Shown here piece after piece: positions 32,336-43,347 of a DNA stretch of 64,000 nt; positions within the stretch are counted from its first letter, which is position 1; every line of letters starts with the position of its first letter. A model generated the notes under the pieces. That model was given only the letters and a program-made list of their open reading frames with translations. It searched no databases and was not told where the DNA came from. The stretch is taken from positions 62,001 to 126,000 of the forward strand of contig JAHDVF020000463.1 of assembly GCA_022606425.2 (NCBI GenBank), in the 5' to 3' direction. The position numbers and the translations under genes were made by a program. The stretch is from Lepidostoma basale. Its lineage: Eukaryota; Arthropoda; Insecta; Trichoptera; Lepidostomatidae.

Positions 32336-32662
32336 TGGAGGCAGTATTATAATAATGAAAATAACGTGTCTATGGATATTACCTTTCAAATGTCAAACGC
32401 CTATTTTGACGTATCGCTCCTCAGCCGATATTTGGCCATATATCACGGTATATCGGGACCATTCAGAACACTCATTCTCAAAACAACCTGTGCATTGTTT
32501 CTGTTCCGTTATCAACAGAACACGTATGAATGTGCGTCATTATTTGTACTGTATATGTATGTGAACAGTGAAGTAAAACGACCATTCATTTGCGTTTTGT
32601 AATACATGCTTGTGACCATTGCATGTCCAGTGGGCTCAAGAATCTTAAACTAATTTGAAAGG
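32336..32662 (+). promoter_or_regulatory. Conserved upstream module of ZF3
   Basis: It shares GGAGGCAGTATTAT and AAAATAACGTGTCTATGG with ZF1, and AACAGAACACGTAT and GCATGTCCAGTG with ZF2 or ZF4. Spacing to the ATG (about 320 bp) is similar to ZF1. Confidence 0.6.
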
Positions 32663-33919
32663 ATGGAAGGCGCCGTGTCTGGGAGCATCAAGCGCGAGAG
32701 TCCGGGACAATCGGAGAGTGTGTTAATGCCCTGTATTAAATCTGAGCCGGACGCGACTGCCTGGGATAACAGCGTAGGCGACGAAAACATTTTGGTACAA
32801 CCAAATCTAGAAGAATGTTCGATGAACATTACGGTTGTCAAGATTGAATGTATCAAAGAGGAAGTGGATATTGAATTCGACGAATCGATTAAAGCCGATT
32901 TAGAAAATGATTCGAAGAACACCGATAATGTCAAGATTGAGGCTACCGGTAGTGAAAACGATTTCGAATGTGACGATAGGTTCCCCGTAGATATTGATGA
33001 GCCACTCATTACCGTGAAGCAGGATCCCATGGAATTGGATGCGTCTAAGAAGAGCGCAGATGCGAGTCCGATAAACTCGGTCCAGACCTACCAGAAAACG
33101 ATAGACAATTTTTTTAAATGTTCAACTTGCAGCAAATTGTTTGCATACGAATTTCAGATAGTAGAGCATTTGCTCTCTCACTCGGCAGAAAAGCCGTTTT
33201 CATGTTCAATATGCAACAAAACATTTAAAACTAAAACACTTTTTAAAAGACACCTGATTACTCATTCAGACATAAAATCATTTAAATGTTCAACGTGCCA
33301 CAAAACGTTTAAAACAAACACCGAATTAAAAAGACATGTTGTAACTCATTCAGATGTAAAACAATTTCATTGTTCAACGTGCAATAAATCGTTTAAAACA
33401 AACACCGAATTAAAAAGACATTTACTAACGCATTCAGATGTAAAACAATTTCAATGTTCAACGTGCAACAAATCGTTTAAAACAAAATTATTTTTGAATA
33501 GACATTTGATTCTTCATTTGGATATAAAACGATTTCTATGTTCAATATGCAACAAATCATTTAAAACAAAAACAGTTTTTAAAAGACACCTGATTACTCA
33601 TTCAGATATAAAATTATTTAAATGTTCAATGTGCAACAAACCCTTTAAAACGAAGTCGTATTTAAAAACACATATGGTTTCCCATATAGATGATAAACTG
33701 TTTGAATGTTCGATATGTAGTAAAACGTTTAAAACAAAATCGTGTTTAAAAACACATTTGCTTACTCATTCAGAAGTAAAACTACTTCATTGTTCAACGT
33801 GCAACAAACCGTTTAAAACAAAATTACTCTTAAGAAGGCATTCGCTTATTCATTCTGATATAAAACCATTTGAATGTTCAACGTGCGACAAACCGTTTAA
33901 AACAAAATTGCTTTTATAA
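32663..33919 (+). CDS. ZF3: C2H2 zinc-finger protein, 9 complete fingers
   Basis: ATG at 32663, 418 residues. The N-terminal region contains IKSE, VKIE, IKEE, VKIE and VKQD. Nine complete fingers follow and a tenth is cut before its histidines by TAA at 33917. The same codon in ZF2 is AAA (Lys), so this is one base change. Finger sequence continues in the same frame beyond the stop. The truncated product could still work with nine fingers; recoding is less likely since more stops follow. Confidence 0.82.
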   Translation: MEGAVSGSIKRESPGQSESVLMPCIKSEPDATAWDNSVGDENILVQPNLEECSMNITVVKIECIKEEVDIEFDESIKADLENDSKNTDNVKIEATGSENDFECDDRFPVDIDEPLITVKQDPMELDASKKSADASPINSVQTYQKTIDNFFKCSTCSKLFAYEFQIVEHLLSHSAEKPFSCSICNKTFKTKTLFKRHLITHSDIKSFKCSTCHKTFKTNTELKRHVVTHSDVKQFHCSTCNKSFKTNTELKRHLLTHSDVKQFQCSTCNKSFKTKLFLNRHLILHLDIKRFLCSICNKSFKTKTVFKRHLITHSDIKLFKCSMCNKPFKTKSYLKTHMVSHIDDKLFECSICSKTFKTKSCLKTHLLTHSEVKLLHCSTCNKPFKTKLLLRRHSLIHSDIKPFECSTCDKPFKTKLLL

Positions 33920-34735
33920 AGGCATTTGCTAACTCATTCTGATGTAAAACTATTTGAATGTTCAACGTGTAACAAACCATTTAAAACCAAATCAGATTTA
34001 AAAAAACACTTACGCATTCATTCCGATGTAAAATCGTATTCGTGTTTTACGTGCAATGAAACGTTTCAAACGAAAATACTTTTAAGGAATCATTTGTTTA
34101 CTCATTTTGATGTTAAATTATTTAAATGTTCTCAGTGCGGCAAACCATTTAAAACAAAATCAGATTTAAACAGACATTTCCTAACTCATTCTAATGTAAA
34201 ACTATTTGAATGTTTAGCGTGCAACAAACCGTTTAAAGCACAATCAGATTTAAATAAACATTTCCTTACACATTCTGATGTTAAACTAGTTTAATGTTTA
34301 AAGTGCAACAAACCGTTATTTGAATGTTCAACATGCAACAAAATGTTTAAAAGAAAAGCAGGATTACAAGAACATTATCTTACTCATTCTGATGTGAAAC
34401 TATTTGAATGTTCAATTTGCAACTAAATGTTTAAAACAGAATCATATTTAAAAAGACATAGTCTTTCTCATTCTGATGCAAAACTTTTGAATGTTCAACT
34501 TGCAACAAAATGTTTTAAAAAATATCAGAATTTAAAGTACATTGTCTTACTTATTCTGATGTAAAACTATTTGAATGCTCAACGTGTTACAATGCGTTTA
34601 AATTTAAATCGAATTTAAAAATCCATATGCTTATTCATTCGGATGTAAGACCATTTGAATGTTCAACGTGCAACAAACAGTTTAAAAGGAAGCAAATATT
34701 AATAAAACATTTAATTACTCATTCTAATGTATAGC
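33920..34735 (+). pseudogene. Dead 3' fingers of ZF3
   Basis: The frame continues to a second stop at 34294 with four more good fingers. Finger sequence then resumes with another in-frame TAA (near 34423) and frameshifts, ending in a unit nearly identical to the last finger of ZF4 (FKRKQILIKHLITHSN). Confidence 0.88.
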
Positions 34736-35170
34736 TACGCGATTGTTCGATGTTCAAGCGGCAGTATGGGAACATGTTAATATTAATTATAGTTTTAGGC
34801 TTAAGTGCTTCATAATATTTGTGACTGGTGTTATAATTATCTACGCTTGTGTCAGCCTTGATTGAAAATTGATGTGTATTTTAATAAACTTTTCAAAACC
34901 AACGGATTTTTTTTACCAACCACTAATACAGCACTCCTTCATTGCCACCATCTATAACAAACACACAACATCAGTCGTTTTTTTTTTTTTCATGATTTTG
35001 GGTCATGTCTATCCTGTAAACCAGGGGTGTCAAACCCAAAGGCTTACTTGGGCCAAACAAACAAGGTTTAACTTTAGTTGGGTCGCAAATAATCAATGTT
35101 GAGGAAGCGAGAGATATGTCAGGAAAGAAAAACGTTGCAGTCTTCGGGGAGACGGCGTGATTGTTAGTTA
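34736..35170 (+). repeat. 3' flank shared with ZF4
   Basis: This is nearly identical to 42068-42470, including CAAGCGGCAGTATGGGAACA, the AATAAA at about 34881, and a hAT-like terminus CAGGGGTGTCAAACCCAAAG. This shows a recent segmental copy or gene conversion covering the last fingers and the trailer. Confidence 0.9.
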
Positions 35171-35638
35171 GTTGGCCAAAAATCAATATTCGTAGAAACG
35201 TAGGTTTATTTCGAATAATACATATTTGTATTATAATTAAAACCAATATTCATAGAAGCGTAGGTTTATTTCGAATAAATCATTAAGTATAATAAACGTA
35301 TATAAAAGAACAAGAAAAAAATATTGTTAACGTCCTGACACTTGGAAAACATTTTTAAACTAATTCTTTATGTTTTTCCGTTAACTTCATTCTTGTATAT
35401 AGTATGTAAAATCAAACCCAATTAAAACTTTAAAATTTATAGCATTTCATGTAATTTAAAAAAAATCAATCTAATTTTTTTATTCAAATTTCAAGACTAT
35501 TTAAATTATTTATACCATCGTTTGTGAGCAATATTATTTTGCTAAAATAGTGTTAGACTACTGAAAACATTCCTAGGTTTGATAGGAAAACCTGTTTGGA
35601 TCAATAAAAATAATCTAATTAAAAAAAAAATGTATATA
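35171..35638. other. AT-rich spacer with a short tandem duplication
   Basis: GTAGGTTTATTTCGAATAA occurs twice about 62 bp apart (35200 and 35262). No gene is present. The mariner starts at 35639. Confidence 0.6.
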
Positions 35639-36902
35639 TTAGGTCCTTACATTTGAAATTTGATCTCAAATATCTTCTATTTGGTTAGGAATTCCAAATT
35701 CAAATTTATACAGCTATTTACTCAAGTATTTGTGTTTCGAAAATTATAATTCATTTGTTTTTTCCTCAATTGTTTTTTTTCTTTGCGTCACTCAGTTTAC
35801 AAAATGGAAAACTTGAAATATCGCGTTATTTACGATTACGAGTTCCACCGTGGCACCAGTGCTGCAGAAACGGCTCGAAGGATTAATGATGTGTATGGCG
35901 ACGGTGCCGCAAAAGAAAACACAGAGCTTTTTTGGTTCCAACGTTTTCGTTCCGGAAATTTCGACCTGCAGAACAAGCCCCGTGGACGGCCGGAGACCAA
36001 AGTTGATAATGAAGAATTGAAGGCTATTGTGGAAGCGGATCCATCGCAAACCACGTCCGAGTTAGCTACAGGCTGCGGTGTTAGTGATAAAACTGTTTTA
36101 ATCCACTTGAAGCAAATTGGGAAGGTGAAAAAGCTTGAAAGGTGGGTACCTCACGAATTGAGTGAAGCAAATCAACAAACGCGCGTTGACTGCTGCGTTG
36201 CATTACTCAACCGGCACAATAATGAAGGGATTTTGAATCGAATCATTACCTGTGATGAAAAGTGGATCCTGTATGATAATCGGAAGCGCTCATCGCAATG
36301 GCTGAACCCTGCCGAACCAGACAAACCATGTCCCAAGCAAAAATTGACTCCAAAAAAGTTACTTGTGAGCGTTTGGTGGACTAGTGCTGGTGTCGTTCAC
36401 TACAGCTTTCTTAAATCTGGCCAGACGATTACATCAGATGTCTATTGTCAGCAACTGCAAACCATGATGGAAAAGCTAGCTGCTAAACAACCGACGCTGG
36501 TTAATCGCTCTAGGCCACTGCTGCTTCATGATAACGCTAGACCACACACTGCACAACAGACGGCTACCAAATTAGAAGAGCTTCAATTGGAATGTCTAAG
36601 ACATCCACCGCACTCTCCGGACCTTGCCCCAACAGATTACTATTTTTTTTCGAAATTTGGATAACTTCTTGCAAGGGAAAAAATTCAACTCCGATGGGGC
36701 AGTCCAAATCGACTTTAAAGATTTTATTGATTCCCGTCCGAATGTTTTTTTTAGTAAAGGGATCGGTGAACTACCTATGAGATGGCAAAAGTGCATAGAT
36801 AGCAATGGTATATACTTTGATTAAAAACATATATTATATTTAAAAAAAATCAACTTTATGTTCCTCCCATACAAAACGCCCATTTCATATGTAAGGACCT
36901 AA
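35639..36902 (+). mobile_element. Mariner element, nearly intact, TA target duplication
   Basis: Terminal repeats TTAGGTCCTTACAT...ATGTAAGGACCTAA bound a 1264-bp element flanked by TA on both sides (35637-35638 and 36903-36904). The type resembles cecropia-group mariners of moths. It carries one transposase gene, listed separately. Confidence 0.95.
35804..36834 (+). pseudogene. Mariner transposase with one frameshift
   Basis: The ATG at 35804 opens a frame through the paired-like HTH and the DD34D-type motifs ITCDEKW, LLHDNARPH and HSPDLAPTDYYFF. A run of eight T's near 36645 then shifts the frame and the original frame ends at 36664. The downstream frame supplies the expected end, RNLDNFLQGKKFNSDGAVQ to NGIYFD. 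One base less in the T run would give the standard-length protein; the defect may also be a sequencing error in a homopolymer. Confidence 0.93.
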
Positions 36903-36904
36903 TA

Positions 36905-37750
36905 TTTTTGGGTCTGTCAGGCCCAACCCGTTCACTTACGTGACTTTTTTTGCCCGTCCGTTCTAGGGTTAAGTATGAGGATAGTGACGTTAAATTTAAG
37001 AAACTTCTGAAGGCTGCACTGTTGGATCAGTCATTTCCTAGTGCACCCTTGGAGTAATTGATTTTACTGCGTACTTAAAGTACAAGTCATCAGAATAATA
37101 ATAATTATCCCAACACAGGAACGCGCGTTTTTATTTTAGCACCGTTATTCACAACTATTGTGCACGAAATATTGAAGAAGGAACTTAAATTTTACCCTTT
37201 TAAGATTCAAATTGTGCATGCGCTAAAACCTAATGATTACAATTTACGTAAAATTTTCTGCGAGACAATGTTAGAGCGATTTCGTACGGTAAACACTATA
37301 TTTCGGAGTGATGAAGCCCACTTTCATTTAAATTGAAGTTTAAATAAGCAGAATTGCTGTTATGGTCACCTACAGGACAAAACCCACGCTTAAAACATCA
37401 ACAGCTACTTCACAGTCCCAAAGTGACAGTTTGGTGTGCATTGTCAAGCAGTAGAATAATCGGACCCTATTTTTTTTTAAATCGTCTGGGCAAGCTAGAG
37501 AGACGATGGCGCTTCTTCGTGATTTGTTCCCTAACAAATTGATTAGGCGATTCGGTGACATCCCCTGGCCACCCAGGTCTCCAGATCTAACTCCTATGGA
37601 CTTTTTTCTGTAGGGGTACCTCCAAAGTAAAGTGTTTGAAACCGACCCCTTGACCATCTCTGCACTAAAAGAATATCGTTCGCGAACTTAATGACATCCC
37701 GACGTTTTCTCCAGAAAGTGACGATTTTATTTTTGAGTAGAGAACTTTAT
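36905..37750 (+). pseudogene. Tc1/mariner-superfamily transposase relic
   Basis: From about 37180 the plus strand reads KIQIVHALKPNDYNLRKIFC, then FRSDEAHFHLN and SPTGQNPRLKHQQLLHSPKV followed by TVWCALSSSRIIGPYFF, with stops between. Part of the C-terminal D motif follows (WPPRSPDLTPMDFFL). It is an old insect transposase copy. The stretch 36905-37130 contains an unassigned short frame (SDVKFKKLLKAALLDQSF). Confidence 0.8.
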
Positions 37751-37969
37751 TTAAGACGATGTTACAAGCAAGAAATTAATTAAGCAAGAAAATCGTAAGA
37801 GCCAAAAGTACTTGAATTTGAGACAATTATTGGGTTTTTCTTCAACCACAATTTTTAGTTACAAAATCAAATAACGAGTTTTTTTTTAAATTGATTCATT
37901 AAACACAGCCTTAGATATTTAAAAAAAAAACTCCTGTTAAATGCACTTTCTACGCTTACGATCTTCTGC

Positions 37970-39655
37970 TGGGAAAGGTCCGATGTGATATAGATGTTTC
38001 ATGGCATACTCGGTGAGACTGCACTAGACAAATTTTACATGGCCGAAAATACGTTTTCTCTCTGGAGGCTTGTTTGATCTTAGTTAAGGTTAATTTTAAT
38101 TAGTGATAAGACAATTTAAAAACAAAAGTAGTGTATAGGAAAAACAAGAATAGTGTATAGGAAAAAACAATAATAGTGTAAGTGAGAATTTTGGCGAGTT
38201 ACCAAACACGCGCGGCCATGTTTTTTTGACAACGTGTTACGAAGATGCTGGTCGTCACGGGGTGAAACATGAAGATTAGTCGTATCTCACTCCATATCTC
38301 GAACCAACTCCTCACAACGTGTGCCCAGTGTTTACTCGCTAATGTGACATCAGTATTCGATCTCTAAGGTGTTCCGGGATGTATAGTGATATGAGATTGA
38401 AACCAATATTTACTATTTACAATTATATTTAAGCACACGAATATACAATATAACAAAAAGAAAGAAACAAGATTACTTATGAACTAAAGATGACTTACTT
38501 GCTATTCGTTGGCCAACGACTTAAAACTAATCCGTAATGTTATCCTCGGGACAGCAGTGCCGAGTTGGGGCTGCCTTCATCCCGCCGCGGAGATCGGGCG
38601 AGGCAGACGACGATAAAGGGTGACGTGGAGGCTGGCCGGATCTGAGGCAGCCGGCACCTGGTGGCTAATGGTGACGATGTGGACGGCGACGGACCGTGAC
38701 AGGCGGCTTGGCATCCTCCTCCGTCCGCACCACGAGGGATGTGCGAGGCGGGCGCGAGGACGGGCGAGGAGCGAGAGGCGGTCTGGTCTCATTCGCTGAG
38801 ACAGCCGTGGCCAGCATCAGGTCCCAATGATGATGAGCTGACGCCATGGTTACTGACGCCATGCGGCGATATCGCGATCTTTTTCAAATTCACTTCCCGG
38901 CGCTCGGTATAACACTTCGTGATCTTTTGAGACTATCGCCCTCCGGCGCGTGGCCGGGGGGAAGACACGTCTTCTACCGAGGGCGGAGGCGGACTGACTC
39001 CTGACGACTCGAGCTCCAATCGCAGGGTGAGGGGGTTAGATCATCCCCCCCAAAGTGTGGCCACTCACGAAAATTCGTCCGGGCAGTACCTAAATTTAAT
39101 GGCAATACCGGGGCAGAAAGCTATTTTTTTCACTCACAGAATTGTCACTATCACTATTAATGTTTTTCCTTGTCTTTCATAGTCTTATCACTAATTAAAA
39201 TTAAACTTAACTAAGATCAAACAAGCCTCCAGAGAGAAAACGTATCTTCGGCCATGTAAAATTTGTCTAGTGCAATCTAACCTATTATGCCATAAAACAT
39301 GGCTATATCAAACGGAAATTGAAGAATGAAACCAACCGAGAGTCGGACCGCCGGCACTTGGAAATCAGACTCCAGAGGAAGCGGACGTGCTGTTACCGCA
39401 GCGGCCGCTGTCCGGCCAAAGAGGTGCCGGCTGCCTCAGATTATCATTATTGGGGCCTGATGCTGGCCACTGCTGTCTCAGCGAAGGAGAACAAACCGCC
39501 TTTCACTTCTACGCTCTCCCCGATCGTCCACCTCGCACGTTCCTCGTACGCGGACGGATGAACGCAGCCTCAACTCGGCGCTGCTGTCCCGAGGATAGCA
39601 TTACGCATTAAAATTAAGTAAGCTGACCAACTTATAGCAAGTAAGTCATTGATTG
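37970..39655. repeat. Two head-to-head, internally permuted copies of an unclassified repeat
   Basis: Block Q (GGCTTGTTTGATCTTAGTTA and flanks, 37990-38125) recurs inverted at 39165-39300. Block P (38488-38850, with TGATGCTGGCCAC and GACAGCAG, GC-rich) recurs inverted at about 39400-39650. The order of P and Q is swapped between the arms, so this is not a simple palindrome. The GC-rich centre (38850-39060) is unique here. No coding capacity is recognised; LTR-retrotransposon parts are a possibility. Confidence 0.7.
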
Positions 39656-40279
39656 TAATTTATCAATATTAAAGTGTTCCTCCCGTGTAAATTCTTGTAA
39701 TCCTATCTATAATAAACTTAATTTCTAAATCACTTGGCCTTTCAATAATTAGACTCTCAATCCCGAACGAATCATATCTATAAATCATGGGCATTTGGCG
39801 CCGAGGCAACGAGAAATGTTCTCGACGATCCCGAGTCGAGATTCCCCCTATCTCCTCGTTCATGGACCCCGTTCCATCATCAGGCCCCGTCACATGTTTC
39901 CAACACCAACTAACTAGTTTATATCGAAGCCCTAAATATCATTCTATCATTTTATATTTAAAAAAAAGAGTTCATGTAGATATTATCTTAGTCTATGAAA
40001 ATATGTCTATGGTTATGAGCGATCTGAAATCAGGAATCTGTTATTTCGCATTTTCCCAGCCGATAATTGGACATCTGTCAATGCATCGAAACGATCTTAT
40101 ACTCGAGCAAATCGTTTCTGACCCGGTGTCTACAGAACAAGTATTCACGTGCGTCATTATAGTTTCCTTGTCTTAAAATTGCCGCAAGTCAACATCGACT
40201 TTCAACTTTTTATTTGTGTAACAAGTTTGCTGTATTTGCGTGTCCAGTGACCTCCAGAACCTAAACTGTGTATGGAAGG
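39656..40279 (+). promoter_or_regulatory. ZF4 upstream region
   Basis: It shares GTCTATGAAAA and CTGACCCGGTGTCTACAGAA with ZF2, and GCGTGTCCAGTGACCTCCAG with ZF1. The last block ends about 23 bp before the ATG in both. The left half (39656-39990) has no recognised feature. Confidence 0.55.
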
Positions 40280-42067
40280 ATGGAGGACTACGTATTTGGG
40301 AGTACCAAGCGAGAGAGTCCGGAACAATCTGATGGGGTGTTATTTCCCTGCATTAAGTCTGAGCCGGAGCCGGCAACTTGGGATGTCAGCGGAGACGACG
40401 TTTACATCTCGGAGCGACTAAATCTAGAAACGAGTTCGATGAACATCACAACTGTCAAGGTTGAGGCTCTCAGTAATGAATCCGATTTTAAAGATGACAT
40501 GAATAACGATGGTATAAAAATTGAATCGATGGACCCCACCAATGTTAAGATTGAGCCTCCCGATGGCGATAACAACTTTATACACGACGGTATGTTCTCT
40601 GTAGATATAGTAGATGTGTCATACAGTATTGTGAAGCAAGATCCAGTAGGATTAGGAGGGTCTAGAACTAAATCGTTCAAACTCATTCCAACAGAATTAA
40701 ACGGTAATTTAGCTAATCTTCCAGACGTAAAACCACTTAAACGGGGCAAACAGTTTAAAACAAAATTAAATTTAAACAAACACGATATTTCTCATTCGGA
40801 TGTAACACCATTTGAATGTTCAATATGCAACAAACATTTTAATTTAAAATCAAAATTAAAATCCCATTTGCTTACCCATTCAGACGTAAAACCATTTGAA
40901 TGTTTAACTTGCAACAAAATGTTTAGAAGAAATATAGATTTAAAGGAACATTCTATTACTCATTCGAATGTAAGACCATTTGAATGTTCAATATGCAAAA
41001 AATCGTTCAAATCAAAACCGCATTTAAAAGCCCATTCGGTTTCTCATTCGGATACAAAACCTTATGATTGTTCAATTTGCAACAAAATGTTTAAAAGAAA
41101 ATCAGATTTACAAGTACATTATCATACCCATTCTGATGTAAACCTATTTGAATGTTCAACATGCAACAAAATGTTTAAAAGCAAACCACTATTGCAATTA
41201 CATTATCTTACTCATTCTGATGTAAAACTATTTGAATGTTCAATTTGCAACAAAATGTTTAAAAAGAACCGACAATTGCAAATACATTATCTTACTCATT
41301 CAGATGTAAAACCATTTGAATGTTCAATTTGCAAAAAAAGGTTTAAAACGGAAACATATTTAAGAGGACATTATCTTACTCATTTAGATGTAACACCATT
41401 TGAATGTTCAACTTGCAACAAAATGTTTAAAAAGAACCGACAATTGCAATTACATTATCTTACTCATTCAGATGTAAAACCATTTGAATGTTCAATTTGC
41501 AAAAAAAGGTTTAAAACGAAAACATATTTAAGAGGACATTATCTTACTCATTTAGATGTAACACCATTTGAATGTTCAATATGCAAAAAATCGTTCAAAG
41601 TAAAATCGTATTTAAGAGCCCATATGCTTTCTCATTCGGATACAAAACCTTTTGATTGTTCAATTTGCAACAAAATGTTTAAAACAAAATCAGAATTAAA
41701 AGTACATTATCCTACGCATTCTGATGTAAAACTATTTGAATGTTCAACGTGCAACAAACAGTTTAAAACGAAACGACATTTAAAACTTCATTTGGTTTCT
41801 CATTCAGAGGTAAAACTATTTGAATGTTCAACTTGCAACAAAATGTTTAAAAGAATATCAGAATTAAAAGTACATTGTCTTACTCATTCTGATGTAAAAC
41901 TATTTGAATGCCCAACGTGTTACAAACCGTTTAAATTTAAAACGCAATTAAAAACCCATATGCTTATTCATTCGGATGTAAGACCATTTGAATGTTCAAC
42001 GTGCAACAAACAGTTTAAAAGGAAGCAAATATTAATAAAACATTTAATTACTCATTCTAATGTATAG
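40280..42067 (+). CDS. ZF4: C2H2 zinc-finger protein, ~16 fingers
   Basis: Single exon, 595 residues from the ATG at 40280 (the frame is open a few codons further up without ATG). The N-terminal region has IKSE, VKVE, IKIE, VKIE and VKQD. A first unit (KRGKQFKTKLNLNKHDISHS) has lost its Cys pair; about 16 good fingers follow. A segment of two or three fingers around 41240-41560 is duplicated almost exactly (MFKKNRQLQ, RFKTETYLRGHYLTHLD), a recent unequal exchange. Several fingers have a CNKMFK type not seen in ZF1-ZF3. Poly(A) signal AATAAA lies at about 42216. Confidence 0.88.
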   Translation: MEDYVFGSTKRESPEQSDGVLFPCIKSEPEPATWDVSGDDVYISERLNLETSSMNITTVKVEALSNESDFKDDMNNDGIKIESMDPTNVKIEPPDGDNNFIHDGMFSVDIVDVSYSIVKQDPVGLGGSRTKSFKLIPTELNGNLANLPDVKPLKRGKQFKTKLNLNKHDISHSDVTPFECSICNKHFNLKSKLKSHLLTHSDVKPFECLTCNKMFRRNIDLKEHSITHSNVRPFECSICKKSFKSKPHLKAHSVSHSDTKPYDCSICNKMFKRKSDLQVHYHTHSDVNLFECSTCNKMFKSKPLLQLHYLTHSDVKLFECSICNKMFKKNRQLQIHYLTHSDVKPFECSICKKRFKTETYLRGHYLTHLDVTPFECSTCNKMFKKNRQLQLHYLTHSDVKPFECSICKKRFKTKTYLRGHYLTHLDVTPFECSICKKSFKVKSYLRAHMLSHSDTKPFDCSICNKMFKTKSELKVHYPTHSDVKLFECSTCNKQFKTKRHLKLHLVSHSEVKLFECSTCNKMFKRISELKVHCLTHSDVKLFECPTCYKPFKFKTQLKTHMLIHSDVRPFECSTCNKQFKRKQILIKHLITHSNV

Positions 42068-42600
42068 CTACGCGATTGTTCGATGTTCAAGCGGCAGTAT
42101 GGGAACATGTTAATATTAATTATAGTTTTAGGCTTAAGTGCTTCATAATATTTGTGACTGGTGTTATAATTATCTACGCTTGTGTCAGCCTTGATTGAAA
42201 ATTGATGTGTATTTTAATAAACTTTTCAAAACCAACGAATTTTTTTTTACCAACCATTAACACAGCACTCCTTCATTGCCACCATCTATAACAAACACAC
42301 TGAGTCGTTTTTTTTTCATGATTTGGGTCATGTCTATCCTGTAAACCAAGGGTGTCAAATCCAAAGGCTTACTTGGGCCAAACAAACGAGGTTTAACTTT
42401 AGGTGGGCCGTAAATAATCAATGTTGAGGAAGCGAGAGAAATATGTCGGGAAAGAAAAAAAAACATTCATCACCAGGTCTGTCTTTTTGCATGCCTCATA
42501 CATCCTTGACACTTGTATAGGTACTTAATAAATACATTTTATTTGTGAAAAAAAAATAACGGCCAATTATTTAAATCCTTAATTTTTCCTTCTCCCAGTC
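42068..42600 (+). other. ZF4 trailer and hAT-like terminus
   Basis: Trailer with AATAAA at 42216, followed by the hAT-like end AGGGTGTCAAATCCAAAGGC and a short RTE-like remnant (GAGGAAGCGAGAGAAATATG). It duplicates 34736-35170. Confidence 0.7.
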
Positions 42601-43330
42601 AAGGGTCATCATCATCATCATCAGCCGTCTGTCATCCACTGCTGAACGTAGGCCTCTTCAAAAGCACGCCATCGCCCCCTATCCATCCATGTCCAGCAAT
42701 CCTCTTCAGATCGTCGGTACAGCGGGCAGGAAGACGTCTAACTCTACGGAATCCTGTACGTGGTCTCCTCTCGATCCTCGGCAACTCTCTTCAACTCCGC
42801 ATAAGAGGTGCAGCCCATATCTCGGTAAATCTGGTCTAGGTACTCCTGGCGAGGTCATCCTCTGCCAATCGATCCTTCGACCATTCCCTCCAACACATTA
42901 TGCAGGAAACATTTGTGTCGCAACACATGACCAATCCATCTTGCGCGCCTCTCCGCTATGGTGTTCAACACGTGCCTACACATTTGTCTTCTTCTTCTTC
43001 TTTTTGTCCTGTCACACCTCCAGGAACCTTTTCCACCTGACTCTATCGCATACCTGATGCCCGGTCTAGTGCGCCTTGAGCGATGCAGGCTGGGTTCCGT
43101 CTCAGAGTGTGACCGATCCTTGCGTCTAGCGACTTGTTCTCTAATTGGCTTTTCGCCTGCCAGTCCAGAGAGCGGCATTTGACACTGTTTGGGGCCAATA
43201 TATTTTGAATATTGAACACCTGGAGTTTACCAATAACGTCCCACATCCGTACTGCTGAATATTTGGAGCTTGAGCTTTCTCGAAATGATACCAGAGTGCC
43301 ATACAGGGCGAAACACATTCGTCTAAGATA
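42601..43330 (-). mobile_element. Two RTE-like LINE tails on the minus strand
   Basis: About 42985-42610 reads RRARWIGHVLRHKCFLHNVL and on to a WRAFEEAYVQQW-like end. About 43340-42990 reads FALYGTLVSFRESSSSKYSA, then IGHTLRRNPACIAQGALDR and ends at a (GAA)n run. The first is cut by the second. Confidence 0.78.
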
Positions 43331-43347
43331 TCTAAAATAAAACATAT

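Noticed and set aside
33905..34294. Programmed stop-codon readthrough in ZF3
   Set aside because: Further in-frame stops and frameshifts follow soon after, so ordinary decay explains it better.
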